Shown here: positions 54,494 to 63,540 of the stretch, piece after piece | How the letters are laid out: each line of letters starts with the position of its first letter | Position numbering within the stretch: position 1 is the first letter of the stretch | DNA from: JAVJQS01 sp040218815 | GTDB lineage: Bacteria > Bacteroidota > Bacteroidia > Flavobacteriales_E > Vicingaceae | Length of the DNA: 64,000 bases | Direction: 5' to 3' | Assembly: GCA_040218815.1 (NCBI GenBank) | Contig: JAVJQS010000007.1 | Location: 62,001-126,000 of the forward strand | The notes under the pieces: generated by a model | What the model was told of the DNA's origin: nothing | Seen by the model: the letters and a program-made list of their open reading frames with translations, nothing else | The model's database searches: none | Position numbers and translations under genes: made by a program

Positions 54494-55239
54494 AAACAAA
54501 AATTTTAATTGTAGAAGACGAGGCAATTGTTGCAAAAGACATTTCAGTTTGTTTGCAAAAGATAGGTTATGAGGTTATTGGGACCTTTTCAAAAGGTGAA
54601 AAAGCGCTTACTTTTTTGATGGATAATAAGCCAGACTTGGTGTTAATGGATATCATGCTAGCTGGTAACATTTCAGGAATTGACGCTTCTGCTAGTATCA
54701 AAGCTGATTATGATATTCCTGTTGTCTTTTTAACAGCTTACGCTGATGAACAAACCATTAGCAAAGCAAAAATTACTGAACCCTATGGCTATATAATCAA
54801 ACCATTTAAAGAAATAGACTTGCGTACATCTATTGAAATGGCCCTTTATAAATATAAAAAGGAAAAAGAAAAATTAGCTGGCATTGAAACATCTAGCTTC
54901 AATAGGTCTGATTCTATTTCTAAAGAGTTTATTTATGTTAAATCAAACTCTAAATTGGTTAAAGTTCAAAATGCAAATATTCTTTTTGTTGAAGCATTAA
55001 AGGATTACGTCATTATTCACACCGTAAATGAAAAATTTACGATTCATTCGACGATGAAGGAAATTGAAAAAAAACTGCCTGAGGATATGTTTATGCGTAT
55101 TCATCGTTCTTTTATTTTGAACTTGAAAAAGATAAAGTCCATCGACAGCTCTATTGTTTTGATTGAGGATAGTGACAAAAAAATACCTATTGGAGGCTCT
55201 TACCGAGAAAGCCTATTTACCAAGCTAAATTTAGCCTAA
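54490..55239 (+). CDS. LytTR-family response regulator
   Basis: The gene starts at GTG, overlapping the kinase stop by 4 nt. The receiver domain (1-125) has VEDEAIVAKD, the phosphoacceptor D54 in LVLMDIML, TAY and IIKPF. The LytTR DNA-binding domain (about 145-248) contains NILFVEALKDYVIIHT and MRIHRSFILNLKKI. Together with the HisKA_2 kinase it forms a two-component pair typical of Bacteroidota; targets are unknown. It converges with the FAD oxidoreductase gene. Confidence 0.93.
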   Translation: MKTKILIVEDEAIVAKDISVCLQKIGYEVIGTFSKGEKALTFLMDNKPDLVLMDIMLAGNISGIDASASIKADYDIPVVFLTAYADEQTISKAKITEPYGYIIKPFKEIDLRTSIEMALYKYKKEKEKLAGIETSSFNRSDSISKEFIYVKSNSKLVKVQNANILFVEALKDYVIIHTVNEKFTIHSTMKEIEKKLPEDMFMRIHRSFILNLKKIKSIDSSIVLIEDSDKKIPIGGSYRESLFTKLNLA

Positions 55240-55256
55240 TTTTTAAAAGGTAGAAA

Positions 55257-56300
55257 CTAATCAAAACGGCTAATTTCAACTTCTTTATGAAGCGGTTTTG
55301 TATGTTCAATATGATCTAGCAATTCTTTTGCTAACAATGGGGCCATAAAGCATCCTCTTGAACCCAGGCCATTGAAAATAAAATAGTTTTTATACTGCTT
55401 ATGTTGGCCAATAAGAGGTCTCCTATCTTTAACAGCAGGCCGAACCCCCGCAACATTTTCAACTATTTTATAGGGCACATCTAGCATTTCGCTTAATTGC
55501 TTTTTTAAGGTTTCGGTTTTTTCTTTTTCTGGCTTTTCGTCTTCCCATCTCCAAGAATAAGTTGCTCCAACTTTGAATCGTTTGCCTCCTACTGGAAGAA
55601 CGAAAACCTGTTTCTTTAAGATGCTTCGAAGCACTAGCTCCTCTGAACTTATCGTTATTAGCTGTCCTTTGTTTAAACTAAATGGGAGATCTTTAAAAAA
55701 AGGATTCTTAGTAGCATTAGCCCCTTCACAAAAGACTATTCGTTTAAAACTAATATCACCATAAGTTTGATCTTGATTAATTGCGTTGAAATCAAATGAT
55801 TTTTCAATTAGCAAACCCCTGCTTTTTAAAACTTCTCTAAAGTCAGTGAGCAACTTACTTATGTTTAGCCAAGAGGTTTGTTTTACCTTCCCAATTTTAA
55901 ATGCTCCTGAAAGCGACATGTCGCTTGACGGTAAGCTTAACTTTCGATCAATATACTTTTCTAAATCAGCCTTGTGAAACCGATGTTCCCAAAAGTTTTC
56001 TTCATCGTTTGACGCCACTAGTTTTTCTATAGGCGTTTTAAAAAGGTATTGTTTACCTAAAAACTGTTCTAATTCATCAAAAAACGAGGCATTATAGGAT
56101 AAAAATTCATCTGCTCGCCAAGTAATTGTTAAACGCTTTAAAACTAAAGGATTAATTATGCCTGCTGCAATCATGGAGGAGGAGCTTTCGTGTCCTTGAT
56201 CGACTACAACAAACTGTTTTTTTTCTTTTAGTAATTGAAAGGCGAGAAAAGTCCCTGCCAAACCCTGGCCTACAATTAAATAATCGAGTTTTTTATTCAC
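55257..56300 (-). CDS. FAD-dependent oxidoreductase (DAO family)
   Basis: A GTG start at 56300 (VNKKLDYLIVGQGLAG) is chosen because a TACCTTTG box ends 4 nt upstream and the glycine-rich FAD site then lies near the N-terminus; an ATG at 56324 is the alternative. The protein has about 347 residues with the Rossmann motif VGQGLAGTFLA, AAGIINPLV, and a C-terminal GVRPAVKDRRPLIG and NGLGSRGCFMAP. It matches the amino-acid-oxidase-like (DAO) fold, as in MnmC or glycine-oxidase relatives. The substrate is not clear. Confidence 0.82.
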   Translation of the reverse strand: MNKKLDYLIVGQGLAGTFLAFQLLKEKKQFVVVDQGHESSSSMIAAGIINPLVLKRLTITWRADEFLSYNASFFDELEQFLGKQYLFKTPIEKLVASNDEENFWEHRFHKADLEKYIDRKLSLPSSDMSLSGAFKIGKVKQTSWLNISKLLTDFREVLKSRGLLIEKSFDFNAINQDQTYGDISFKRIVFCEGANATKNPFFKDLPFSLNKGQLITISSEELVLRSILKKQVFVLPVGGKRFKVGATYSWRWEDEKPEKEKTETLKKQLSEMLDVPYKIVENVAGVRPAVKDRRPLIGQHKQYKNYFIFNGLGSRGCFMAPLLAKELLDHIEHTKPLHKEVEISRFD

Positions 56301-56304
56301 TAAG

Positions 56305-56312
56305 CAAAGGTA
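56305..56312 (-). promoter_or_regulatory. Candidate -7 box at the FAD oxidoreductase start
   Basis: TACCTTTG on the minus strand matches TANNTTTG, leaving 4 nt to the GTG at 56300; this again suggests a leaderless start. Confidence 0.4.
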
Positions 56313-56355
56313 TTTAATATCCACTAGCTGCTGTGGCGGAGCAAACTAAAATGAC

Positions 56356-56363
56356 TAATTTTG
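56356..56363 (+). promoter_or_regulatory. Candidate -7 box for tatA
   Basis: TAATTTTG matches TANNTTTG and lies 15 nt before the ATG at 56379. It is divergent to the box at 56305-56312. Confidence 0.45.
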
Positions 56364-56378
56364 TTTCAAATTCGCAAC

Positions 56379-56576
56379 ATGAATAACTTACAGATTTTCG
56401 AAGCGGGAATGATTGGGGGACCTCAAATCATTCTAATTGTTGTACTATTAATTCTATTGTTTGGTGCTAAAAAAATTCCTGAACTAATGAAGGGAATGGG
56501 CAAAGGCATTAAAGAGTTTAAAGATGCAACCAATGAAGACGACTCGTCTGATAATAAGAAAGACTCAAGTAAATAA
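56379..56576 (+). CDS. tatA: Sec-independent (Tat) translocase subunit TatA
   Basis: The ATG at 56379 (MNNLQIFEAGMIGGPQ) gives 65 residues; a TTG six codons earlier is unlikely because it overlaps the promoter box. One N-terminal membrane helix (about 16-30) is followed by the amphipathic hinge FGAKKIPELMKGMGKGIKEF and a charged tail. TatA polymers form the folded-protein translocation pore with TatC; TatC is not in this window. gatA follows after 11 nt. Confidence 0.92.
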   Translation: MNNLQIFEAGMIGGPQIILIVVLLILLFGAKKIPELMKGMGKGIKEFKDATNEDDSSDNKKDSSK

Positions 56577-56587
56577 TCTTTTTTCTG

Positions 56588-58036
56588 TTGAATAAATTTT
56601 CTGCTTTAAAAGAAGTTCAAGAGCAATTGAGTCGCGCTGAAATTACAGTTTCAGAAGTGCTTGACCACTTTTTAGGTCAAATTGCAGCTAAAAATCAAGG
56701 AATTAATGCTTTTGTTGAGGTATACGATGAAAGTGCCAAAGCAAAAGCCTTAGAGGTAGACCAAAAACTTAAAGCAGGAAATGCTGGTAAACTGGCTGGC
56801 TTAATAATTTCCATTAAAGACAACATTTGTTACCAGGGGCATGGGGTTTCTGCATCTTCAAAAATGCTAGAAAATTTTGAGTCTCTTTATTCTTCAACTG
56901 TTGTTGAACGTTTGCTAGCAGAAGATGCGATTATTATCGGTCGCACCAATTGTGATGAATTTGCAATGGGCTCATCTAATGAGACTTCTTACTATGGTGC
57001 TGTAAAGAACCCCTTAAATACTCAAAAAGTAGCTGGAGGGTCAAGCGGTGGTGCAGCAGCTGCTTTGGCTGCGGGAATGTGCATGGCATCACTAGGTTCT
57101 GATACAGGAGGGTCAATAAGACAGCCTGCATCTTTTACAGGCTTGATTGGTTTAAAACCAACCTACGGAAGAGTTTCACGACATGGTTTAATTGCCTTTG
57201 GATCCTCATTTGATCAAATTGGAACATTCACCAATTCTATTGAAGATGCAGCTTTAATTATGGAAGTGATTTCAGGAAAAGATGAATATGATAGCACATT
57301 GAGTCAAAAAGAAGTCCCTAGCTACTCAAAACAGCTAAAAGAGAAAGATAACACCCAAAAAAAAATAGCCTATTTCGATTGTTATGTTGAGCATGAAGGA
57401 ATTGATGAGGCAGTCAGAAAAAGAACCCTTGAAGTAATTGATTCCCTAAAAAAAGAAGGTCATCAAGTGGATAAAATTCCTTTTGATTACTTGGATCAAA
57501 TGGTTCCTACTTATTATGTGTTAACCACAGCAGAAGCCTCCTCTAACTTGGCGAGATATGATGGTATTCACTTTGGTTATAGAAGTGAGCAAGCAACAGA
57601 TTTAGAATCAACTTATGTGCTTTCTAGAAGCGAAGGCTTTGGGAAAGAAGTAAAACGCAGAATAATGTTGGGAACTTATGTATTAAGTGCAGGCTATTAC
57701 GATGCTTATTATACTAAAGCGCAGAAAGTTAGAAGAATTGTTAAAGATAAAACTAACGAGGTTCTTGAAGAGTATGACTTTATCATCTCACCAACTTCTC
57801 CTCACACCGCATTTGATTTAAAGGCCCAAACCAACGACCAAATAAAAATGTACTTAGAGGATATTTTTACAGTTCAGGCAAACCTAGCTGGAATTCCTGC
57901 TGTGTCATTGCCAATTGGTAAAAACGAAGAAAATATGCCTTTTGGAATCCAGTTGATGGCTAAAGCTTTTGATGAGGAGAGCCTGCTGAGTTTTTCAAAG
58001 ACACTAATGAACAGGTTTGTCTTAAAAAAAGACTAA
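56588..58036 (+). CDS. gatA: Asp-tRNA(Asn)/Glu-tRNA(Gln) amidotransferase subunit A
   Basis: This amidase subunit of GatCAB releases ammonia from glutamine to convert misacylated Glu-tRNA(Gln) or Asp-tRNA(Asn). It starts at TTG, and the 482 residues are of normal size. The Ser-cisSer-Lys triad is visible: K77 in SIKDNI, S152 in GGSSGGAAAA and S176 in TGGSIRQPA. GatB and GatC are not adjacent, as often in Bacteroidota. It lies 11 nt after tatA. Confidence 0.95.
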   Translation: MNKFSALKEVQEQLSRAEITVSEVLDHFLGQIAAKNQGINAFVEVYDESAKAKALEVDQKLKAGNAGKLAGLIISIKDNICYQGHGVSASSKMLENFESLYSSTVVERLLAEDAIIIGRTNCDEFAMGSSNETSYYGAVKNPLNTQKVAGGSSGGAAAALAAGMCMASLGSDTGGSIRQPASFTGLIGLKPTYGRVSRHGLIAFGSSFDQIGTFTNSIEDAALIMEVISGKDEYDSTLSQKEVPSYSKQLKEKDNTQKKIAYFDCYVEHEGIDEAVRKRTLEVIDSLKKEGHQVDKIPFDYLDQMVPTYYVLTTAEASSNLARYDGIHFGYRSEQATDLESTYVLSRSEGFGKEVKRRIMLGTYVLSAGYYDAYYTKAQKVRRIVKDKTNEVLEEYDFIISPTSPHTAFDLKAQTNDQIKMYLEDIFTVQANLAGIPAVSLPIGKNEENMPFGIQLMAKAFDEESLLSFSKTLMNRFVLKKD

Positions 58037-58131
58037 CTTATACCTTTAAAATCATTTCTTTTTGCGCAATTTGGTTGCTGTGGCAACAGTTTGCCAATTT
58101 TTTCGTTGAACAGACATATTAAATTTTTTTC

Positions 58132-59610
58132 ATGAAGACAGTTTCGTTATTATCCATTGTATTTTTCACTTTTCTCTCTTTCGGCTCTGAGCTTAAAAAA
58201 AGCGACTCTTTAGAATATACCATTTCGCCAGATGATGAGGTACTAGTGATGATCGACGACTTTTTAAGTGATCGTCACCACAATGCATTTGGGTTTTGTT
58301 TAGACTCTTTAGATGATTTAGCCCAAGACAGTGCAAGACCATTGGTTGACTCCATACTGGAACAACGATTGGCAGCTTTAAATGCTCAAACGCCTTTTGA
58401 CTTAAGGTACAATGAATACACAAAAGCTTTTATCAACCTGTATGTAAACAAAAAGAGAAAGCTCAGCAGCTCGGTTTTAAGTTTAGCGCCTCTATATTTC
58501 CCAATGATTGAAGAAGTCTTAGATCGCTTTGAAATGCCTTTAGAGTTAAAATACTTGGCAGTAGTTGAGTCTGCATTGAACCCATCTGCAAGGTCTCATG
58601 CTGGTGCTCAAGGCTTGTGGCAATTTATGTACCGTACCGGCAAGATGTATGACTTAGAAGTAACTTCTTATTATGATGATCGAATGAACCCATACAAAGC
58701 AACTGTTGCAGCATGTGAATTTATGACTGACTTATACAAAATGTATGGCGATTGGAATTTGGTTTTGGCTGCTTATAATAGTGGGCCGGGGAACGTAAAC
58801 AAAGCGATACGTAGATCTGGCGGACATAAAGATTACTGGAAAATTAGAGCATGGTTACCTCGTGAAACAAGAGGATACGTGCCAGCATTTATTGCTGTGA
58901 ACTATATGATGAACTATGCTGAAGAATATGGCCTTTACCCTGAAAATAATCAACTTTATAGTAGTCATGTAGATACCGTTGAGGTACGCAGAGCAATTTC
59001 CTTTGACCAGCTGGTAGATTACATTGATATCTCAAAAGATGAGTTGGCATTTTATAACCCTACTTATAAACTTGATTTTATTCCGGAAGATAAAAATGGT
59101 AAAACATTGTGCTTGCCTATGCCAAAGATTGGCATTTACTTAATGAATGAAAAAGCAATTTATGCTGATATTCGTCGTCAAGAAATTAAGGACAGCCTCG
59201 ATGGAAAAGAGAAAAAAGAAGCGGTAGCTGAGTCTACTGTTCATTACGTTAGAAGTGGTGAATTCTTAGGATATATTGCAGATCGCTACAATTGTAGGGT
59301 TAGTGATTTGATGGCTTGGAATAATCTCCGTTCAACCCGTCTTAACCCAGGTGACAAATTAATTATTTACACGAATGGAAAAACTTCTCCACAAGCTCAA
59401 AAGCCAGCACCAGCAGCCCCAAAAAAGCCAACAGAAGTAAAAGCTGATGGGAAGTATCAAGTTCATGTAGTACGCAGTGGAGATACTTTATGGGATATTG
59501 CAAAGGAGTACAGCGACACTTCTGTAAACGATCTAAAACGCCTTAATGGAAACTTAGACTTTAGAAGACTTAAGCCCGGTATGCAGGTGAAAGTAAAAGA
59601 AATTGGATAG
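58132..59610 (+). CDS. LysM lytic transglycosylase (MltD-like)
   Basis: This exported muramidase-like enzyme cleaves peptidoglycan glycan strands. The 492 residues have a signal peptide (MKTVSLLSIVFFTFLSFGS), an SLT domain with the catalytic glutamate E146 in AVVESALNP, AGAQGLWQFM, and LAAYNSGPGNVNKAI, and two C-terminal LysM domains (about 363-420 and 440-491; VRSGEFLGYIADRY and VRSGDTLWDIAKEY) separated by an Ala/Pro-rich linker. It is 18 nt upstream of the DUF4837 gene. Confidence 0.94.
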   Translation: MKTVSLLSIVFFTFLSFGSELKKSDSLEYTISPDDEVLVMIDDFLSDRHHNAFGFCLDSLDDLAQDSARPLVDSILEQRLAALNAQTPFDLRYNEYTKAFINLYVNKKRKLSSSVLSLAPLYFPMIEEVLDRFEMPLELKYLAVVESALNPSARSHAGAQGLWQFMYRTGKMYDLEVTSYYDDRMNPYKATVAACEFMTDLYKMYGDWNLVLAAYNSGPGNVNKAIRRSGGHKDYWKIRAWLPRETRGYVPAFIAVNYMMNYAEEYGLYPENNQLYSSHVDTVEVRRAISFDQLVDYIDISKDELAFYNPTYKLDFIPEDKNGKTLCLPMPKIGIYLMNEKAIYADIRRQEIKDSLDGKEKKEAVAESTVHYVRSGEFLGYIADRYNCRVSDLMAWNNLRSTRLNPGDKLIIYTNGKTSPQAQKPAPAAPKKPTEVKADGKYQVHVVRSGDTLWDIAKEYSDTSVNDLKRLNGNLDFRRLKPGMQVKVKEIG

Positions 59611-59628
59611 GAAATAAAGAAAGTTAGT

Positions 59629-60648
59629 ATGATTAGATATATTAAAAATGGTTCTTTTTTATTAATTGTAGCGTTAGCTTTTGCTTGCGGTAATGTTAAA
59701 GTAGACAAAGCAAGTTTGCCGAATAGCTCAGGGAAGTATGGAGAAGTTCTAGTAGTAGTCGATTCTAGCTTTGAAAACAGGAAAACAGGAGAGCAATTAG
59801 AACAGATATTTTATAAAGCAATGGTTGGGATGCCCCAGCAAGAGGCTATGTTTAGAATGTCAACAGTTGCTCCAAGAGGGTTTCAATCTATCTTAAAAAG
59901 AAGTAGAAATGTTTTAAAATTGAGTATTGGAAAAGGCAAGAAAACGGATATTATTATAGAAAGAGATGTCTGGGCTAAAAACCAATTATTCATTCAAATA
60001 ACCGCAGCTTCAGATGAAGATGCTGCAAGAATTTTAGAAAAAAATAGGAAAACCATACGCGATTACTTTAATGAAGAAGAGCTTAAAAGACTAAAAGAGC
60101 AGTACTCTATTAAACCGCAAGATGATTTAATTTCTGGGATGGAAGAAAAACACCAGTTAAGTCTTTTAGTTCCTCCCGGTTTCATTAAAGTTGATGACTT
60201 TTCAAATGGTTTTTGGCTAAAAAAAGAAAAGTCAATAGGTGAACATCAGGTAATACAAGGACTTAGTGTTTATTACTCTCCATATGATCAAGATAGTGTT
60301 TTTAAGACCAGTTATATGGTTGAATTGAGGAATGTATTTACAGAAAAATATATTCAAGGAGTGAGAGATAGTTCTTACATGCAAGTATATGGAGAATATT
60401 TGCCCGAAACTCAAGAAATTAACCTCAACGGTTCGTATGCAGTAGAGTATAGAGGCCTTTGGAATATGACGAATGATCTTATGGGAGGCCCATTTTTGCA
60501 TTATACCTTTGTTGATGAGGAAAACAATAGGGTTATCAATCTGGATGGGTTTGTTTTTGCACCAAAATTTAACAAACGCGAATATCTACGAGAGCTAGAA
60601 GCCATAATGAAGTCAGTGAAAGTAGTCTCAAGTGAAAAGGCGACATAA
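59629..60648 (+). CDS. DUF4837 lipoprotein
   Basis: The 339 residues have a lipobox FAC (Cys near 20) and match the DUF4837 family: GKYGEVLVVVDSSF, PQQEAMFRMSTV, ILKRSRNVLKL and the C-terminal NLDGFVFAPKFNKREYLRELEA. The family is confined largely to Bacteroidota, and its role is unknown to me. It probably shares a transcript with the lytic transglycosylase, which suggests an envelope role. Confidence 0.88.
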   Translation: MIRYIKNGSFLLIVALAFACGNVKVDKASLPNSSGKYGEVLVVVDSSFENRKTGEQLEQIFYKAMVGMPQQEAMFRMSTVAPRGFQSILKRSRNVLKLSIGKGKKTDIIIERDVWAKNQLFIQITAASDEDAARILEKNRKTIRDYFNEEELKRLKEQYSIKPQDDLISGMEEKHQLSLLVPPGFIKVDDFSNGFWLKKEKSIGEHQVIQGLSVYYSPYDQDSVFKTSYMVELRNVFTEKYIQGVRDSSYMQVYGEYLPETQEINLNGSYAVEYRGLWNMTNDLMGGPFLHYTFVDEENNRVINLDGFVFAPKFNKREYLRELEAIMKSVKVVSSEKAT

Positions 60649-60660
60649 AACGAATTAGTT

Positions 60661-61584
60661 TTAGTGCAGTTTCACATATTCGGCACTTTGAGGCTCTTTA
60701 TCTCTAATTTCTGGCGCATCAAAATCGAAGATTTCGAATACATGGCGGTGAATATTTTGGGCAATGTATGAAGTTGGTAAATCATTGCAATCCATACCAA
60801 ATGGCTCTTCAACTTCAGCTGAGATATATTCAATACCAACAAGAGCATAAGAAACAAACATCGTAATTGGAATAGCATACCAGTCTAAATTGGGAGCTAA
60901 AATCATTGGTAATAAGATACAATAGGTAGTAATAAAAAGCTTTATAAAGAAATTATGGGCATAGGGTATTGGTGTTGCTTTTATGCGTTCACACGCGCCT
61001 TGGATGTCTAAAAGCGCCATGCACTCTGCCTTGAAGTTAGCATATTCGAACCCATCGTATATTTTTTGATTGTACAAATCCTGAATATGAGCGTAAAGGT
61101 CATTTGCAATTTTATTGGGAATGTGAGTAACTGCCTTCTTTGCTGTTTTCTCGTAGTCTTGATTATACTCACTTATCAGCGAATAGTCTTTGTGGTCTCT
61201 CAAATGGTCTCTTAGTGCATAGCAATAGTTGGCAACAATTAAAGCAAACTTATGGTGGTGTGGTTTTGGAATTACACGATTGGCCATTATTGCCAAAAAG
61301 CGTGTTTTATTGATAAGCAATCCCCACTGTTTTCTTCCTTCCCACCAGCGATCGTAAGAAGTGTTAAGTCGAAATACCATCAATAATGAAAGCATAATAC
61401 CCAATAACGAATAGATAGTGGTATCAAACTTCATGTGGAAGTCATATAAATGCTCTTCAATTATAACAATTACAGCACTAAATAATCCAATAAATAGCAC
61501 TGCCTTAAGGCTTTTCTTAATAATGTAACTTTTATGAAAGTGAACTAGACCAGCCCACCATTTTTTTCCATCGTAAATGATCAT
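60661..61584 (-). CDS. Bestrophin-like (UPF0187) ion channel
   Basis: This 307-residue membrane protein has the bestrophin/YneE-like pattern: membrane helices near 25-45, 50-68, 205-225 and 230-252, the RLNTSYDRWWEGRKQWG motif, ISAEVEEPFGMDCNDLP (the conserved acidic cluster) and a helical C-terminus. Bacterial members form pentameric ion channels. It is the last gene of the four-gene minus-strand operon, 9 nt after the UBP finger. Confidence 0.9.
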   Translation of the reverse strand: MIIYDGKKWWAGLVHFHKSYIIKKSLKAVLFIGLFSAVIVIIEEHLYDFHMKFDTTIYSLLGIMLSLLMVFRLNTSYDRWWEGRKQWGLLINKTRFLAIMANRVIPKPHHHKFALIVANYCYALRDHLRDHKDYSLISEYNQDYEKTAKKAVTHIPNKIANDLYAHIQDLYNQKIYDGFEYANFKAECMALLDIQGACERIKATPIPYAHNFFIKLFITTYCILLPMILAPNLDWYAIPITMFVSYALVGIEYISAEVEEPFGMDCNDLPTSYIAQNIHRHVFEIFDFDAPEIRDKEPQSAEYVKLH

Positions 61585-61593
61585 ACCAATAGT

Positions 61594-61869
61594 TTATAAT
61601 TGTTTAAAGAGTTTATGCTCATAGCACCACGCCCAATTTTCACCAACTTCAGCAGAAACTATAACAGGGTGCCCGCTTTTTTTATGGTGACTTGAGGCAT
61701 GTTTATTTTTTGAAGAATCGCAACACCCAATAATTCCGCAGGAAGTGCACATTCTTAAATGCACCCAGCTATCGCCCAAATTAACGCACTCTTCACACAC
61801 CTTATTTTCGATTGAAGAATTAAATTCAACTGATGCTAAATGCTCACAGATTTTTACTTTTAAGCTCAC
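61594..61869 (-). CDS. UBP-type zinc finger protein
   Basis: The 91 residues are a stand-alone ZnF-UBP domain, best known from eukaryotic deubiquitinases. Candidate zinc ligands are C8, H10, C25, C28, C41, C44, C49, H57, H61/H62, H67 and C82, with GDSWVHLRMCTSCG and GENWAWCYEH as family signatures. Bacterial members occur next to thioredoxin-reductase-like or two-component genes, as here: it starts 3 nt after the REC-TrxR fusion gene. The binding partner is unknown. Confidence 0.9.
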   Translation of the reverse strand: MSLKVKICEHLASVEFNSSIENKVCEECVNLGDSWVHLRMCTSCGIIGCCDSSKNKHASSHHKKSGHPVIVSAEVGENWAWCYEHKLFKQL

Positions 61870-61872
61870 TCC

Positions 61873-63534
61873 TCAGTTACTTGATAAGTATTCATGAACC
61901 ATTTTTATCGTCATTGCACCTTCTCCAACAGCTGAAGCCACACGATTCATTGCTCCTGCCCTTACATCACCTGCTGCATATATACCAGGAGAGCAAGTCT
62001 CTAATAATGCAGGTTCCCGCACTTCTTTCCATACTTTTTTAAACTCCTCATACCGATGTAAGTCTCGACCTGTTTCAATGAATCCCTTTTCGTTTTTAAT
62101 TATTCCAAGCTCCAACCAGTCGGTATAAGGTTTAGCTCCAATGAATAAAAATAAAGCTCCTGCATTTAACTCTTCTTCTGACTTTTTTTCATTATTCCTT
62201 AAAATGATTTTTTCAAGGTGGCTATTTCCTCTAGCTTCAATTACTTCAGAATGACTAAGTATTTTAATATTTTCTGTTTTTTCCAACTGTTTAATAAGGT
62301 ACTCCGACATGCTTGACTTTAGAGAGTCTTTGCGAATCACAATATTAACAGCAGAGGCAAAATTGGCTAAATACATGGCAGCTTGACCAGCAGAATTCCC
62401 TCCTCCAACAATGAATACATCTTTATTTTTACATGCTGCCGCTTCCGTCATTGCAGCACCATAGTAAACACCCGCCCCAGTAAAGTTTTCTACTCCCTTT
62501 GCCTCTAGTTTTCTATAATTTACCCCACTTGAAATAACAACACACTTAGACATTATCTCTGAGCCATCTACAAGTTTTATAATTTTATAACCATCTTTTA
62601 CTTCGATTTTGACCACTTCTTGTGGGGATAAAAACTCAGTTCCAAAACGTGTAGCTTGTGTTATGGCTCTTCTTGCTAAATCTTGTCCACTCAAGCCACT
62701 TGGAAAACCCAGGTAGTTTTCTATACGTGAACTTGTTCCTGCTTGGCCACCTGGCGCTCTTTTTTCAATAAGGAGGGTAGATAGGCCTTCTGAAGCACCA
62801 TAAACAGCTGCTGCAAGACCAGCGGGACCAGCACCAACGATTACTACATCATAAACGTTTTCTTTAGCTTCTGGCTTCATCCCAATGGCAATAGAAAGGC
62901 TTCTTATATCAGGATCAATTAATTTTTCACCCTCCTCTGTTATAACAACGGGAAGGCTTGCTTCGTCTATAGAAAATTCTTTCATCATATCTCCAACCGC
63001 GTCGCTTGATTCATAATCAAACCACCTATAAGGAACTAAGTTTCCACTTAAAAAGTCCTTCAGCACATGTGATTTTGGAGAGTATTGTAATCCAATGATT
63101 TTCAGTCCTTTATATTCTGGAATTACATTGTTTTTCCAGTCTTCTAGTAAGTCATCAAGCACAGGGTACAGTTTTTCCTCAGGAGGGTTCCATGGCTTCA
63201 TAAGGTAATAGTCGAGCTGAACATCATTTATTGCTTTAATGGCCGCATCTGTATCTGAATAAGCTGTAAGGAGAACCCTTTTGCTTTTTGGAAAGAGACT
63301 TTTAGCTTTCTCTAAGAATTCTACCCCAAGCATTTCAGGCATTCGCTGGTCAACTAATAACAACGCTATCGTCTCTGACTTCTTTTTAAGACCAGTTAAT
63401 AGTTCTAATGCTTCATTGGCGGACTCTGTGCTTAAAACTCTAAAATCTTTTCGATATTGGCTTTTTAAGTCTTGCGAAATTGCTCGTAAAACTTGGGCAT
63501 CATCATCAATTGATAGAATTATTGGCTTGCTCAT
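61873..63534 (-). CDS. Fused response regulator / thioredoxin-reductase-like flavoprotein
   Basis: The 553 residues carry an N-terminal receiver domain (1-130; SIDDD at 9-12, D62 in LLVDQRMPE, LLTAYSD, LMKPW). A middle part (about 145-225) looks like a thioredoxin or glutaredoxin fold without cysteines (SLPVVITEEGEKLIDP), and the rest is a two-dinucleotide-fold flavoprotein (VVIVGAGPAGLAAA, VFIVGGGNSAGQAA, AAGDVRAGAM). The redox-active CxxC of classical thioredoxin reductase is missing. It lies 6 nt after the kinase gene and 3 nt before the UBP finger. Confidence 0.9.
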   Translation of the reverse strand: MSKPIILSIDDDAQVLRAISQDLKSQYRKDFRVLSTESANEALELLTGLKKKSETIALLLVDQRMPEMLGVEFLEKAKSLFPKSKRVLLTAYSDTDAAIKAINDVQLDYYLMKPWNPPEEKLYPVLDDLLEDWKNNVIPEYKGLKIIGLQYSPKSHVLKDFLSGNLVPYRWFDYESSDAVGDMMKEFSIDEASLPVVITEEGEKLIDPDIRSLSIAIGMKPEAKENVYDVVIVGAGPAGLAAAVYGASEGLSTLLIEKRAPGGQAGTSSRIENYLGFPSGLSGQDLARRAITQATRFGTEFLSPQEVVKIEVKDGYKIIKLVDGSEIMSKCVVISSGVNYRKLEAKGVENFTGAGVYYGAAMTEAAACKNKDVFIVGGGNSAGQAAMYLANFASAVNIVIRKDSLKSSMSEYLIKQLEKTENIKILSHSEVIEARGNSHLEKIILRNNEKKSEEELNAGALFLFIGAKPYTDWLELGIIKNEKGFIETGRDLHRYEEFKKVWKEVREPALLETCSPGIYAAGDVRAGAMNRVASAVGEGAMTIKMVHEYLSSN

Positions 63535-63540
63535 GGGTTT

